64,000 bases of DNA from Bactrocera neohumeralis (GCF_024586455.1 NC_065921.1:43422574-43486573); one strand, 5' to 3'. Positions 11,336 through 24,519 are shown, counted from the stretch's first letter. Numbers and translations: made by a program. The notes: generated by a model not told the origin, from the letters alone.

Positions 11336-12162
11336 TTTATTTTATTAAAAAAAACGCTCTTTTTGAAAAGTCCAATTGATATTTTGGGTTAAAGTAAATA
11401 TCTATTAGGATCTCAATTTCTTATTTCCAATAATAATGTGTTTATTTCAGACAAAACACGACGTCAAATCCCCAATGAGTTAATCAAAATAAATCTTATT
11501 TCGCCATTAACATAACTCGACCTAAGCTACTTAAAAATATCTGCTACAGATAATTGGGTAATTGGATGTAAATGTAATCGCTTTCTTTGTAAAAATTTTT
11601 GTGAAAAATAGTATATGCAGAAGCCAATCTCTCAATACCACTTGCCACTCAACAAACTATTTTTTATCTTCATCTTCCACTTTCGATTTTTGTTTTTTTT
11701 TCCTTTCGCTAAATAAATATTATTTAACAACTAATCACTTTCACTGGGATGTATAATTACCGACTGTCGATTACTTGAACGAACGTTATACGAAGCTTAT
11801 AAATGATATCTACTTGTAGGTAGGTACGTACTATGTATTTGTGGATGTGTGAGAGTCGGTGAGCGACTGGTCAGCTGGCGTAAATGTGGCTGAAACGTAA
11901 AAGCACGCTAGAATACGTACCAACTTGCACTAGCCACTTTTCTAACCGAAAGTAATACAGGAAGAGAGCACTTATTTTCTTTAACCAAAGAAGTGTAAAC
12001 AAAGCTATAAAGGTGATAGTAATTTGAGTCAATTTGAGTAGTGAATTACATTTATGATGTACATATATGATCAATAAAAGGTTAAACTGCACCAAGTATT
12101 AAATTCAATCGGATAAACTGGCGAAGAAGTTTTTATAATCCCCAAAAATTAAACTTCATCTA
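11336..12162. other. Intergenic, AT-rich, no gene seen
   Basis: Pyrimidine-rich runs near 11640-11710 and scattered short open frames without family resemblance. Nothing else recognised. Confidence 0.35.
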
Positions 12163-14081
12163 AACAAGTAAGGAAGTGCTAAGTTCGGGTGCAAACGAAT
12201 ATTTTAATCTCTTGCAACTTGCAAAAGCTATAGCCAGGGAAGTACCTTCAGGTACATAAGGTCGAGTTATCTCTCGATTTTATTCTTTCTAAGCACAGAC
12301 TTCTGAGCACCGTTATAAGAAAAACAAGCTCTCTCAATTCTATTAAGATAACCGAGCAATATATGCGGTCTAAAGTCACCCGGAAGTTCCAAAATCCTTA
12401 TAATAGGTATACATATGTATGGGAGCTAAGGGATGTATTAGCCCGATTCAACCCATACTATTGTAAGGAAAGAATTCCCTCTGAATTTCAATTATATTTC
12501 TCAAACATTGACCGATATTTTGGTTAAAACGTCAACTAAAGAAAGGGGGCCACATATTCGGCAACCAGGGGCTTGGACAGTTTTGGTTCGATTTGGGAAA
12601 TCCTTAGTCATACGGCGCCACACCTCAAATACGCTATTCGTGCAAAGTTTGATTCTGATATATTAATTCATTCTTGATTTGTGTACTGAAAAATTGAAGT
12701 TTCAAATGGAATTTAAAATTGTGTTATATGCGAAGTAAGCGTGGCTGTAGTCCCATTTCGCCTATTTTCACACTGTAACTTTTGTTAAAAGCGGCCGGGC
12801 GGGTCTCGAGATATGCGATTTATACATACATGATGATCAGCATGAAGATATGAATTCATTTAGCCATGTTTGGTTGATAAACGCGCACTAGTCGCTAGTT
12901 TTGAGATATCGATCTGAAATTTTACACATGTTCTATTCTCACCAAGAAGCTGCTATTTTTTTGGAATCGCCGATATTGTACCATTATACCATAGTATATA
13001 CATATTTGTCATACAAACTGATCAAACTCAAGTCCCTGTATGGAATTTTTCTCTACTCTCGCAACAAAGTTGCTAAAGAGAGTATTATAGTTTTGTTCAC
13101 ATAAAGGTTGTTTGTAAGTCCTAAAACTAAAAGAGTCAGATATAGGGTTATATATACCAAAGTGATCAGGGTGACGAGTAGAGTTGAAATCCGGATGTCT
13201 GTCTGTCCGTCCGTCCGTCTATCCGTCTGTGCATTCTGTAACTTTAGTAAAAATTGAGATATCATGATGAAACTTGCTACACGTATTTCTTGGCTCCATA
13301 AGAAGTTTAAGTTCGAAGTTGGGCAAAATCGGCCCACTGCCACGCCCACAAAATGGCGAAAACCGAAAACCTATAAAGTGTCATAACTAAGCCATAAATA
13401 AAGATATAAAAGTGAAATATTTGGACGTAATTTTTTTGGAAAAGTGGGTGTGGCCCCGCCCCCTTTTAAGTTTTTTGTACATATCTCGGAAACTACTATA
13501 GCTATGTCAACCAAACCCTATAGAGTCGTTTCCTTCAGACATTTCCATATACAGTTCAAAAATGGAAGAAATCGGATAATAACCACGCCCACCTCCCATA
13601 CAAAGGTTATGTTGAAAATCACTAAAAGTGCGTTAACTGACTAACAAAAAACGTCAGAAACACTAAATTTTACGGAAGAAGTGGCAGTAAGAAGCTGCAC
13701 CCAGGCTTTTTTAAAAATTGAAAATGGGCGTGGCGTCGCCCACTTATGGACCAAAAACCTATCTCAGAAACTACTAGACCGATTTCAATGAAATTCGGTA
13801 TATAATATTTTCTTAACACCTTGATGACATGTACGAAATATGGGTGAAATCGGTTCACAACCGCGCCTTCTTCCAATATAACGCTACTTTGAGTTCCATC
13901 TGATGCCTTCTCTGTATAATATATACATTAGGAACCAATGATGATAGCGGAATAAAACTTTACACAAATACGGTATTTGAAAAATATGTAAATGACGGAT
14001 AATGAAATCTCGATTATCACTTTATCAAGCGAGAGTATAAAATGTTCGGTGACACCAGAACTTAGCCCTTCCTTACTTGTT
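12163..14081. mobile_element. 1.9-kb non-coding TIR element (repeat family A)
   Basis: The ends are inverted repeats of about 53 bp with some mismatches (aacaagtaaggaag... at 12163 and its complement ending at 14081). TA flanks both sides (12161-12162 and 14082-14083). No transposase is present. Inside at 13051 is a hairpin (tactctcgcaac near 13053) that begins a 1-kb block almost identical to 28500-29567, including a GTCTGTCC/GTCCGTCC minisatellite at 13196-13230. Either a full-length family A element or a short copy lying inside a longer relative. The left half resembles 24520-25575. Confidence 0.65.
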
Positions 14082-14214
14082 TAATTTGATAAGGTAACTT
14101 CACGAAATTCGATTCATATGTTTTTTTAAGGTATAGTTACAATCTATAAAGTCATTTTTCATATCGGGTAGTTATAGCATATACGAGCAGAGTAAGAGTA
14201 AATAAATATACATA

Positions 14215-15261
14215 CAGCTATGTACAGAAAAATAGCACATTTTGTGATGCCAATATTTGACATATGATTTTCCTTATTTCTAATGTACATACGTACTTAA
14301 GTCAAAGCATTTTTTTTCGAATGGGTGTTTGTATTGACCGGCGTAATGTGTAACTGTAAACCATGTATGCATTAGTATATTATTGTTGCCGATTTTTTGT
14401 GATAAATTGCATTTTGCAGTTGTTTAGTCAATTCTGATCCAGAGACAAACATAAAAAATAAAATCCGGAAGTCTTCTCCACGTAAAACCACTTCCAAAGT
14501 TGATTGAACAATTGTGAGAAAGTGCAAAGTTGATCCATTTAAATTCTGACGCGCCTTTATGGAAGACATTTATGAAACATTTGGTGAAACATATCCAAGG
14601 GGCTTGACAGACGACGCCTCAATGACTATCTCTTCTACGGCGCCCATCAGTCGAAAAACCCGCTTATATCAAAATAACAAAAAAATAAAAGCCCGTATTA
14701 CTTTCGCTAAGACTCATGGAAAAAGTAATATACATTTTTGGAAAAGAGTATTATGGAGCGCTGAAACAAAGGCAAATTGAATTGAACCCGATGATAAAAC
14801 GTTTGTTCAACGCCAGAAGTGCAAATCATTAAACCCAAGAAACAGCAAAAAAAAAAAAACAAAAAACGATGAAAGTGAAAGTGAAGGTAATGTCATGGTG
14901 TGGGCTGAGTTTTCGTGGTATGGAATGGGACTGTTAGTCAGAATTGCTGGTGGAATGGATCAGTATTCCTATTTAAACATCCTCACACGCAATGGAGCTA
15001 TTCTCATTTAAATCAATACCTTGAAATAGGATATTCATGCAATAAATGCAAAATAATCATGCGAAACATGCAGCTAGGAGTGTAAAGGATTGTTTATGTT
15101 GATGAATCGGAAGGTTCAGTGGAAGGTCCCGATTTCAACTCGATAGAAAACCTGTGTAGTGATTGATGTAAAAGCAGGCAACTAAAATTCAAAAATTTAC
15201 ATGATCTTTTAATTTTTAATTTAATTTTGACATAAAACTGTCATTTCTCTGCGCACAGCTG
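14215..15261 (+). mobile_element. Tc1-family element, decayed, with TIRs
   Basis: Inverted repeats of about 26 bp (cagctatgtacagaaaaata at 14215, cagctgtgcgcagagaaat on the minus strand from 15261) are flanked by TA (14213-14214, 15262-15263). Coding blocks in broken frames: RKTTSKVD...IVRKCKVDPF, FAKTHGKSNIHFWKRVLWSAETK (first catalytic Asp of WSDETK replaced by Ala), NVMVWAEFSWYGMGLLVRI and a faint SRWKVPISTR..KTC tail. Dead. Its 3' end coincides with the edge of the duplicated UGT unit. A second copy of only this 3' end lies at 34885-34981. Confidence 0.8.
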
Positions 15262-15394
15262 TATATATTGTGTTTGCTTCCGCGGCTAGTAGGAAATTTT
15301 TTATATAGTGTACTACGTAGACATATGTACATATAGTATGTATTTGAATATTCGTGTTTACTAATGTCGCTTAGCCGGCACTGCCTTGATGCAG

Positions 15395-15428
15395 TCAGTC
15401 GGCGAAGAAAGCTGAAGCGATTCGGTTA
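15395..15428 (+). promoter_or_regulatory. Candidate UGT core promoter (Inr + DPE), unit A
   Basis: TCAGTC at 15395-15400 fits the arthropod initiator with A+1 at 15397. GGTTA at 15424-15428 fits the downstream promoter element consensus RGWYV at exactly +28 to +32. The same pair with identical spacing is kept in unit B (35106-35139). A TATATA-like run at about 15302 is too far upstream to pair with this start. Pattern-based only. Confidence 0.45.
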
Positions 15429-15572
15429 TTTCATGTTAATTGTTTTTTCACAAATCCACTGACCTCTAATTTTTTATAAACGCGGGTGTTCGGTGTGAAG
15501 GCAAGAGTGTTTATCTACATACATACACAAATATAAATATTGGGTTGTGTTGTTTGATTTATAGAGCGTGAG
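15397..15572 (+). other. Candidate 5' non-coding exon of the unit A UGT
   Basis: From the candidate start to a strong splice donor (GAG before GTGAGTG at 15573). The block is conserved in unit B, where the donor GTGAGTG is also kept. It has no long open frame. The first coding exon begins behind a good acceptor at 17675 with ATG only two bases in, so an upstream non-coding exon is expected. Confidence 0.4.
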
Positions 15573-17675
15573 GTGAGTGAAATATTAGTTACGCGTGAAA
15601 TTAAAATAATTTTTACACGTGTTGTGCCAATTGGGGTGTAAATGGAAAATAATTCAAACACCTACAAAAGCCGGTATGCGAAGAAGTTGCGGTTGGTTTA
15701 AGGAAAGAATTTGATCTTCAAAAGTACAAATGTATACACATTGTATGTGTGTACTTTCTACTGTGCTCTTGACTTTGAGTATTTGCCAATCGCTTGTTAT
15801 CAAATAAATCACATTACATCATTGGTGCTTGCAGGTGTTGGTGCTTTATATAATCGAAATGAAAAATTAACAATAAAATAAATCACTTAATCAATATTAA
15901 CAATAATGTAAATAATATTATTAATTGAAAAATATTAATAAAATAAAATGAAAATAATAAAAGTGGTTTTCTCTTGTAATGGCCTTATATGTATGTGTTT
16001 GCTATAATATTTTTGTTAACGAACCATTATTATTTTTTTATTAAATTGCGCATAAAGTCAGCACATTTAATTTTTTTATCGTTAGAAGATCAAGTAAATT
16101 TTTTGTTTAACGTAATTTTTGCTAAATATCTTTTCTTAAATCAATTTTTAAAATATTTTAAAGAATTATTTGAATTTATTGACTTATCATAAAAATCATT
16201 TCTGATAAATTTAAAGTATATGTACATATATATTTTTCAATTTTAAAAATTAAAACAAATTTATAATTTATAAAATTTAAAACAATTTATTAAATTAAAA
16301 AATAAATTAAAACAATTTAATATTGATTTCAAAATTGAATAATCTGTGAATTTAAAGAAAAAAACATACTGTTAATAAACATAATTTTTTTTTACTTTTA
16401 ATTTAATTTCATAATCATGAGCGATTAAATAACTAATATTTAACTAAAAACAAAACAAAAATAATAATAATAAAATTGTTTATTGAATAAATGTAAGATT
16501 TTTTTACAACCATTAACTTATATTCAATTAAAATAAAATAATTAATATCTATAACACATATTTAATCAAAAATATTAAACATTAAAAAAAAATAATAATA
16601 GAAATAAACTGTAATTTTTAAAATAAAAAAAATAAACTATTGGAAAAAATATTTAATTAATAAACTTAACAAAAAGTGTTATTTGGAAAAATGGGTCAAA
16701 TATTATCAAAATTTTTTACATTGATATTGGTATTCAATTAAAAATAAAATAAATAATATTTATATATTTAATATTTAATGAAAACAAAATTCCTAAGACT
16801 CTTTTTAAGCTTAAACATAAAAAAAAAATAAATACAAAAAAATGGGAAAATAAAAAATAAATATTTAACAACTTATTTAATAAATAATTTAAAAAAAAAA
16901 ATTACAACCATGAACTGATTTCAATTAAAATAAAAGAAATTACAATACAACAAATATTTAATGAAAAATCAATTTCTTAAGTTAACATTAAGTTGTTAGT
17001 TTAAATATTAAAAAAACTTAATAATTAAAACAAAGTATAAAGTTTGAAATTAAAAAAAAAAAACATTTTAAAAAAATATTAACAAATTTAACAAAATTTA
17101 TTTTTTTAGAAAGATGGGTTAAATATTGTCAGAATTTTTTATTTTGAAATTGGTATTAAAAATATTATTTATGATTTAAATAACTTTTTCAGTGGTTTCT
17201 TTTAAATTAAATTAACAATAAAACACAAAATATTAAAAATTAAAGAAAAATCAATATTAATCAATAGTTTTAACAAAATTTATTTTTTAGAAAAATGGGT
17301 TAATAATATCAAAATTGTATACTTCGAAATTGTTATTAAAAACATTATTTCAAACTTTTTTCGTTTCGGGTTCTTTTTTTACTTTTAGGATCAAAGAATA
17401 TAAGTAAATGATATTTAAACAAAATTATAGAAATTTTTTCAGTCAATCGTTTTATAAATTTCCTATATATTGCGCGATTTACCAAGTAATATCTTTTTTT
17501 TAGTGTATTATAAATAATTTAAACACGATTCTTTTATTTTGCAACGTGAACGGTTGCGTTAGACCAATTTAACCTTTCAATTTATAGTATATTTCATTAT
17601 TTCGATTTATAACTCATTTGATATGTTTTCTCCCTCCATTAAGTCACAAACACATTTTTTATATTTCTTTTCTAG
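15573..17675 (+). other. AT-rich first intron, unit A
   Basis: 15880-17500 is very AT-rich, with internally repeated motifs such as aaaaatgggt followed by taaatattatcaaaattttt (near 16690, 17110, 17290). This suggests degraded tandem repeats of roughly 200-400 bp. No coding sequence. Similar DNA occupies 36133-37745 in unit B. Confidence 0.5.
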
Positions 17676-17677
17676 GG

Positions 17678-20600
17678 ATGACAGGACTAACGCCCGGCCA
17701 CTTGTTGCTGTTGCTTGGCCTTTGTTGCACACTGGTGCAAGCCAGTTACCCACTCAAAATACTAGGTTTATTTCCACACCCAGGCATTAGTCACTTCCAC
17801 TTCTTCCACCCCATTATGCGAGGCTTGGCCGAGAAGGGTCATGATGTTACTGTGTTAAGCCATTTTCCCGATAAAAGCCCGCCGGCACGTTACAAAGATC
17901 TGCCGCTAACACGTCATGAAACTTTGACGAATAGTGTGGACTTGAAGGTAAGTCAAAGCCTCGGCATAATTGAATGAAAGAAAGATCAGCCTTTCTTCGC
18001 GCGAGTAACTGCTTTTAATTGCTTACTAATGATGAGAGTGCAAAATTTTAGTTTATGAGGTTAATATTTGTACGATTTTGAAATACTCGTTTGTGTGTAG
18101 CTTCTGTCGCTGATGTTTTAATGTGTAGACACGAATGTATAATCTGTAAGTGAGTGTGTTGGTTGAAGCAGTGAACTTTGTTTGCGGAAATACTACAAAA
18201 ACATTGTCTTTTAGGTTAATGTCATTGTGTATTAGGGTGGTCCCAAGGTATGTATCTTTTTACAGTTTTCGAGCGTGCACTCGGACTTAAAATAAAAGTT
18301 CGGTGAAAAGTTCAGAAAATCATTACATTCGATTCAATTTGTCATTCGATCGGTGAAGTATAGCGTTCACACCAGAATAATTGTAAGCTTACGCTGATAC
18401 AGTCTTTCCAAAAATGAAGGTACAGTGAATTAGAATCCGCGAATTACTAGTAACAGTACTCTTTAATTTTTATGAAATGTAACATTTTGGTATTATCAAT
18501 TTTGTTGGTATCTCTTAATCTCACAATTCAATATTGTTACTGTAAATCAGAAACTGTTAAAAGTAGAATTAAAAAGAAATTATGCACCGAAAAAAGTTGG
18601 CAACTAGAGAACGGGAAATCACAATGGCTCTACATACATATAAGGCAAGGCAAATCTAATTCACAAATATCTGAGCTTATGTCGCGCAGTCGGTCATCAT
18701 TCCAAAACCTGGTTAACCAATATAATAAAGAAAATAAAGTTGAAAATACACCCAAGACTGGCCGCCCAAACGGAATGAAAGTGATAAGAGAAATATTATA
18801 TGCACAATAAAAAAATCTTTTGTGGAAGACTGTATATAAAACGTGCTCCTACTGCAAAGCAGTTTACATCTCAGTTGAAATATGAGCCGCTAAAAATAAT
18901 GGAAAAGCTGACTGTTAATATTAGCGTTATGAAGCGTGGGGTGAAGAGGAAATGGTTGGCAATAGAAACCAGATTCAGAAAGCATGTTCTCACTACTACT
19001 TAAAATCCTATGTTTATAATTGAATATAGGAATAAATCAAGTATTCTTTGTGAGTCATAACTCGAACCAAGAAAAGATGAAAGCATCCATATTAGTATCA
19101 TTTCTTACTTTGCATTACCTTCCAATCAAATTTAACCCGGACTGATTCGTTTACACTACGCGATAAAAAAAACATTTCTGAGATTTGTACAACTTTTTTA
19201 TATGTTTGTGTGAAGTTGGATCCTCCATATGACAATTAGTGCAGAGTTTTGTTTACGATGGGAAAAGTTTGTTTGGCTATTTTTACCATGAAAAAATAAT
19301 CGAGTTGTTTGAAATTTTCGCAATGGAAGTGCGGCTACGGAATCGTTGAAACTTTTGCAAAAGTTTTGACTCGTACCAAAAGATGTAGCAAGGGCCGTAC
19401 ATTCATCAAACTTCATATGAATATGACTTCGAAACTGTTCAGCACACAATCGAATAACGCTCCAAAAATCAGCCGATGCCGGAAAAGAACAAGATTCGGT
19501 GATGGCATTCAAAACCAACCCAGTCGATACTTATAACAAGTGTTTGGAAAATTGAACTAAGCGTTTAAATACGTAAAAATATTTCTTATTTTTTTTGTCA
19601 TTCCGTGTCAAATTTTGCCAGATGGTCGAGGTCGTAGGTGTACACAGGAAACGTGCTGTTTAGGGAGAGGACTCATTGCATGGTGGACATATGTTTAATA
19701 TATCGGGGTCGATTTTGGATAAGGGCCACACTCGGCTTGACTCCAAGTACGCCATTCACTGAGAGGGAGAAGATGTTTATGGCTAAACTGTGAATGGCGG
19801 TGAGTGCGTGTCTGAAGTTAGTTGCGTATTGAAATCTGGTAGGACCCCTTGATGCTCTAAGTAGGCGGTTCCACTTCAAACAGGTGAAGAGTAGTTCATT
19901 ACGCCCCTTAACTAGGAGCATACAGGCCTCATTGTGCACATGCTCGATAGGATAAGGATAAGTGTGTACTACTTCGATCAGTTTGTGAATATGGTTGCTG
20001 TGGATTTAGAGGAGGAGAGTGTTAGGTTCCTCGCAACGAGGAAACGAGTTTACTTTTCACATGAGCACATGTCATTGATTTCATTGCCCATATGCTCGCC
20101 TCTCTATAACATCACTTTCTCATGTGAACTTCGTTTGACTGGTATTTGCTATTGCATGAAGACTTTTGGACAATTTTGGAAAACTATATTTTTGCTCTTA
20201 TATTAAAAGTGAATTTCGAAGTTGGGGGAAAAAGAATAAATTATAAATAGAACCAACTAATTCAAAGCCTATCTTTGCAATCATTTAGTTTTAATGTGAT
20301 TCTTTACGTTCTAGTTCTTTGAAACGCAACACTTCTACAATCACTTTGTGGAATTCCTTTTGCTTCACGAATGGGGGAAGGACGCCTGCAATCTCACATT
20401 GCGCTCCGATGCTTTGGCACAGGTGCTGCGACAGCGCCAACATTTCGATGTGATCATCATGGAGCAATTCAATAGTGATTGCATGGCAGCGGTGGCACAT
20501 CAACTCAAGGCTCCATTCATAGGGTTGAGCAGGTGAGCGTTGTTGTCTTTGTCTTATTTATAATAATTGATTATTTGAAAAACCTAAATATTTAGTTGTG

Positions 20601-21795
20601 CTATGTTGCCTTGGCATTACGATCGCGTGGGAATGCCCATGGTACCATCAGTTATGCCAACAGTATCTATGGGACAATCCGAGGACATGACATTCGGCGC
20701 TCGTCTCGCCAACTGGTTCACCGATCACGCCATGCGTTTCCTTTACGAGTGAGTAACAGCTACTCATGGGACTAAAACAGTACTTTTGTAATAATTAAAA
20801 TATAATTTATTTCCAGTTTTTACACCACGCCCACCATCGACGCCATGGTACGCCACAAGTTCGGACACGATATGCCCTCGGTTGGCGAATTGGCGAAGGA
20901 AACATCAATGTTATTCGTCAATCAGCATTTTTCTTTGAGCGGTGTCAAACCGTTGCCACCGTCCGTTATCGATCTCGGCGGCATACACATACAGAAGGCC
21001 AAGCCGCTGGATCCCGAACTGCAAAAGTTCCTCGATAATGCCGAACATGGTGTGGTCTTCATTAGTTGGGGTTCTATGATACGCGCCGACACTTTGCCGC
21101 CCGCCAAACGTGAGGCTATCGTACGCGCTGTGAAGCGACTCAAACAACGAGTGATTTGGAAGTGGGAGAACAGCACTCTAGCGAACAAGCCGGATAATCT
21201 GTATGTTAGCAAGTGGTTGCCACAACGTGATATACTCTGTCATCCGAATGTGAAGGTGTTCTTATCGCATGGCGGTCTAATGGGTAGTTCGGAGGCGACT
21301 TACTGTGGTGTACCGGTAGTGGTCACGCCCATGTATGGTGATCAGTTTGTGAATGCGGCAGCATTAAAGTACCGCGGTATGGGTGTGGTGCTGAAATATG
21401 GCGATATCACTGAGAATTCAGTGCTACGTTCAATAAGAGAGGTGTTGAAGAAAGAGTAAGTGAAATGAGTGCAAGAGATTGTGAAGTGAGGGCGTTTTAT
21501 ATATTTTTTTTCTTGCAGATATATGGATAACGCCAAAGCGGTCTCATTCTCCTACAGACATCGTCCGCAGAGCGCACTCGAGACCGCCATATGGTGGGTG
21601 GAATATGTCGCAAAAACCGAGGGTGCGCCACTTCTTAAAGCTCACGCCGTGCAAGTATCGCGCTTCGTTTACTACTCTTTGGATATTTATCTATTCATTG
21701 CTGCCATTATATTCATATCAGTTGTGAGTTGGAGCTTTGTATGTAGTAGATGGTGCTCGCGGCGTCCAAAGGCCGCTAAACAAAAGTCAAATTGA
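17678..21795 (+). CDS. UDP-glycosyltransferase (UGT), intact, five coding exons
   Basis: UGTs transfer sugar from a UDP-sugar to small lipophilic acceptors in the ER. Coding exons 17678-17947, 20315-20532, 20596-20748, 20817-21455 and 21519-21795 all have GT-AG junctions and matching phases (0, 2, 2, 2). They give 518 residues, the normal family length. Residues 1-23 are a signal peptide (HLLLLLGLCCTLVQAS). The acceptor-binding half starts LKILGLFPHPGISHFHF. The donor-binding half carries VVFISWGSM, WLPQRDILCHP and the UGT signature from FLSHGGLMGSSEA to PMYGDQFVNAA. The C-terminus has a membrane helix (YLFIAAIIFISVVSWSF) and a Lys/Arg-rich tail, as in type I ER-anchored UGTs. The start follows the acceptor TTTTCTAG by two bases. 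The exact fly orthologue cannot be named from sequence alone. Confidence 0.95.
18560..19000 (+). mobile_element. Tc1-like transposase N-terminal fragment in UGT intron 1
   Basis: GKSNSQISELMSRSRSSFQN and KTGRPNGMK (18650-18780) are the paired-like DNA-binding domain and GRPR-type hook. After a frameshift come RAPTAKQFTSQLKYE and ISVMKRGVKRKWLAIETRF, the second helix-turn-helix. The catalytic domain is absent. Lies in the same direction as the gene, inside the intron. Confidence 0.6.
19290..19560 (+). mobile_element. mariner transposase fragment in UGT intron 1 (unit A)
   Basis: Degenerate counterpart of 39905-40135 in unit B: RTFIKLHMNMTSKLFST here aligns with RTFIKRIITGDETW there, with the catalytic Asp segment lost. 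Its presence in both units at the same place means it was in the intron before the duplication. Confidence 0.5.
19620..20090 (-). mobile_element. Jockey-type LINE 3' fragment in UGT intron 1 (unit A)
   Basis: The minus strand encodes NFRHALTAIHSLAIN and SVNGVLGVKPSVALIQNR, resembling the extreme C-terminal region of jockey-like LINE polymerases. Frames are interrupted. The same fragment lies at 40180-40690 in unit B, so it predates the duplication. Confidence 0.5.
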
Positions 21796-22014
21796 ACAAG
21801 GAGGTGAGGATTTCAGATTGAGAGAGAGTTAGTTAAATTTAAATTTAGACAATATATTTAAATTTAAGCATTATTTGCTCCCTTAAATATATTAGATAAC
21901 AAATTGCAATGTAGTTACCAAAATTAGCGTAACTTAGCTCATAAAGAGCATGGAGGAAATGTAGAAATGCCTAAACATTTTCGCCAAAAGCGAAAAAAAT
22001 AGTTAAATTAAAAA

Positions 22015-22020
22015 AATAAA
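22015..22020 (+). promoter_or_regulatory. AATAAA polyadenylation signal of the unit A UGT
   Basis: First canonical AATAAA downstream of the stop codon at 21795, followed by a T-rich stretch (agttgtttac). The counterpart in unit B is at 42452-42457. Confidence 0.5.
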
Positions 22021-22181
22021 TGAAAGTTGTTTACAAAAAAAACAAGCAAACAATTCTTTATTTATGAGGGTTTAAAAAAAGTCGCCATTTTTAAATAAAG
22101 TTAGTCAGTTTCGTATAGAGTATTGCCAAAAAAGCTTTGAGGGATAACAAAAAATATATTAGTCCTAAATAATTTAGTAAC

Positions 22182-22735
22182 GGGTGGTTCAAGTAGTGAT
22201 ACTTTTTCAATCGAACTACTTGGTGCCTTTTACGTCGAGATCTTAAATTGAAAGCGCGCAAAATACAGCTTGTGCAGGAACTGAAGCCGCTTGACCTCCC
22301 AATCGACATCGCGTCGCTCTAAGGGCTCTTGAAAAGTTCCAAGAAAATCCGACGTTGTCGAGCCGAGTTTTGATTCAAGAGCTGCTATTTCATTCAGGAA
22401 AAGAAACGGTGTGGTTTGTGGGCCGGTGAAATCATCGGTCCATATTTCTTCAAAAATGATGCCGGTGAAAACATAATTGTCAATGGCGACCGTTATCGCC
22501 GCTAGGTCTGAAATTGAAGCTCGTGAACTCGGCATTTGGTTTCAACAAGACGGCGCCACTTCACACAGATCGCATCAATCAATGGATTTATGGAAAGAAC
22601 ACTTCGGTGAGCAAATAATTTCACGTTTTGGGCCAGTCGATTGGTCATCAACACGCCGATCGACATATTCAGCATAACAATTGTTCAACTTACGACATCG
22701 TAATATATGGCGTATGAGAGCGAGGGTAATCTGTG
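22182..22735 (+). mobile_element. mariner-type remnant (second lineage), unit A
   Basis: It begins with an inverted-repeat-like aacgggtggttcaagtagtg. Coding blocks: TTWCLLRRDLKLKARKIQ near 22210, QLVQELKPLDL near 22270, KNDAGENIIVNGD-like (frameshifted) near 22450, and IWFQQDGATSHRSHQSMDLW (second catalytic Asp intact) at 22531. It ends HFGEQIISRFGPVDWSS. Frames broken throughout. Confidence 0.65.
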
Positions 22736-22779
22736 GACCGATTTTACACATTTTTGCATTAACATTGCATTCCAGTAAC

Positions 22780-23060
22780 ATCTATGACTGTTAGTGGTCG
22801 ATTCTCAAGCATCACTTCCTTTGCTTTATTGCCACGTTCATCATCAGTTGGTGTTAATGGCCATCCTGGACGCGGTTCGTCGTTAACGCGTTTTTGACTC
22901 TCTTTGAATAATTTGTACTAATCAAAAACACTTGCTGGCGACAAACACTTATTCATGAAGAATTTTTCCAACATTTTGAACGTTTCGGCACCAGAAATTT
23001 GATTCCGCACATAAAATTTGATGGAGCTTCTTTGTTGAATGCACTTTATACACTTCAGAA
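22780..23060 (-). mobile_element. mariner-type transposase N-terminal fragment, inverted
   Basis: The minus strand reads SSIKFYVRNQISGAETFKML, then KCLSPASVFD, YKLFKESQKRVNDEPRPGWP and PTDDERGNKAKEVMLENRPL, the N-terminal helix-turn-helix domains of another mariner lineage. Absent from unit B at the equivalent place, so it may have entered unit A after the duplication or been lost from B. Confidence 0.6.
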
Positions 23061-24419
23061 AGGCAATCGTATACTAAATACTAATGATTATTTTGATCTG
23101 TCAATTGGCACATACTTGTACATGTCACTGGCAAGCATATCAATCTAGAAAAAAAAATATTTCGACGAATTGGTTTCCCGCGCGAAATTTAAATTAAAAA
23201 GTTTTACTATTTTTTGCTCACAGTAATATAATTGTAGAAACAGTTTTTGTAGGCAACGATGAAATTTTCTTTTATGGATATAATTTCAATTGTGTTTCAG
23301 AATTCAGATTGAGAACATTCTTGTCGAAAACCATATCCGTGTTTCCGCCTATTAAAATGATTCCATCCTGTCATTTCAGCTTTCAGAAAGTATACTCGAA
23401 AATACGACCTTCGATAGCAATTAAAATGCCATCTACACGATCACATCGGACTTAGACCTACTCTCAATTCTATAGTTCCATTTTGCATTGAGCTGTCAAT
23501 CTCTACGTCAGTCAGTCAAAGCAGTGACGTCAACATTATGTTATGTTATGGAGCAAAGCATGATTACGGATATACATAAGTACAAATTAGTTTAACTCCT
23601 ATAAAATTGTTATGCTTGAATCACATCCGAATAATTTGCATGCCAAGTTACGCAAAATGCGCACACGCAACTGAGGCACGCTCGCAATTGTAAATGATAC
23701 GGAAGAAACACTGTTAAATCAATTTTCTTATACATATTTTGGCTAAGAAAGATTAATGGTGATTTTTAAGGAATTATTTGTATGTATTAAGCGCTTTATT
23801 TAATTACCCTTACACCTTGTGTGCATAAAACTGAAGAACATAGTTGAGGCATTATGAAGGAACCTAATGGAATCAACCTCCGTAACTCTATAAATTGCTA
23901 TATTATTATTATTTAGTGTTTAGTTTCAAATCAGTCAACAATATTTCTTCACTTTGATGATATAACAATTGGGTTTAATCGGTCATTTTTTACCTCTAGC
24001 TGATATACGAAACTCCACAACGGCGCTTGACGTTGAAATACATATAAACAAGAAGTAGCCTTTTTATAATCAAATTTGTCAGATTTAAAACAAGGCATTT
24101 GTGACATCATTATGTATTTTACCTTCATAAACGAGTATTCAATATTCTGCTCTTTGAAGAATTCGAAATTCAAAATAGAATTTTATTATGCACCAAAATA
24201 TTTTGCGATTTCGTGACCGTAGTTCAAATGAAAATATTTTGTAGACTGGTGTATTGTATAATTTAGTTGATAATTTTGCTTAGAAATGAATTTAGCAAAA
24301 ACAGTTAATAGAATAATAATATAAAAAAACTGATTGGCATGCCAAATACTAAGTCAATAGATAGAGCGAAAATACAAAAAAAATTCAATATAAGAAATGG
24401 ATTTTGATCGTTGAGTTTA
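23061..24419. other. Non-coding part of the duplicated unit A
   Basis: No gene. 23380-23720 matches 44290-44590, and 23930-24370 matches 44610-44640 plus 45680-45900. Short frames here are not conserved between the two copies, which argues against coding function. Confidence 0.5.
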
Positions 24420-24503
24420 TAAGACAACTCTCTGTGCTATCATGTTGATCATTTAATTATATACATGTATTTTATAGGGTCTCCGACGTTTCCTGTTTAG
24501 GGT
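24420..24503. repeat. Repeat family B, 3' remnant
   Basis: gggtctccgacgtttcctgt leading to gggtata matches the 3' end of the family B repeat (29895-29977 here, 46050-46127 in unit B). Confidence 0.5.
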
Positions 24504-24519
24504 ATAAAAACAGCACTAA

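Noticed and set aside
13196..13230. GTCTGTCC/GTCCGTCC runs (also 28641-28680, 25415-25433, 38229-38244) as a CRISPR-like or regulatory array
   Set aside because: Simple minisatellites internal to the dispersed repeat families; no spacer structure.
20911..21536. Minus-strand open frames of 64-96 codons across UGT exons 4-5
   Set aside because: Shadows of the well-supported plus-strand coding exons; the same shadows recur in unit B.
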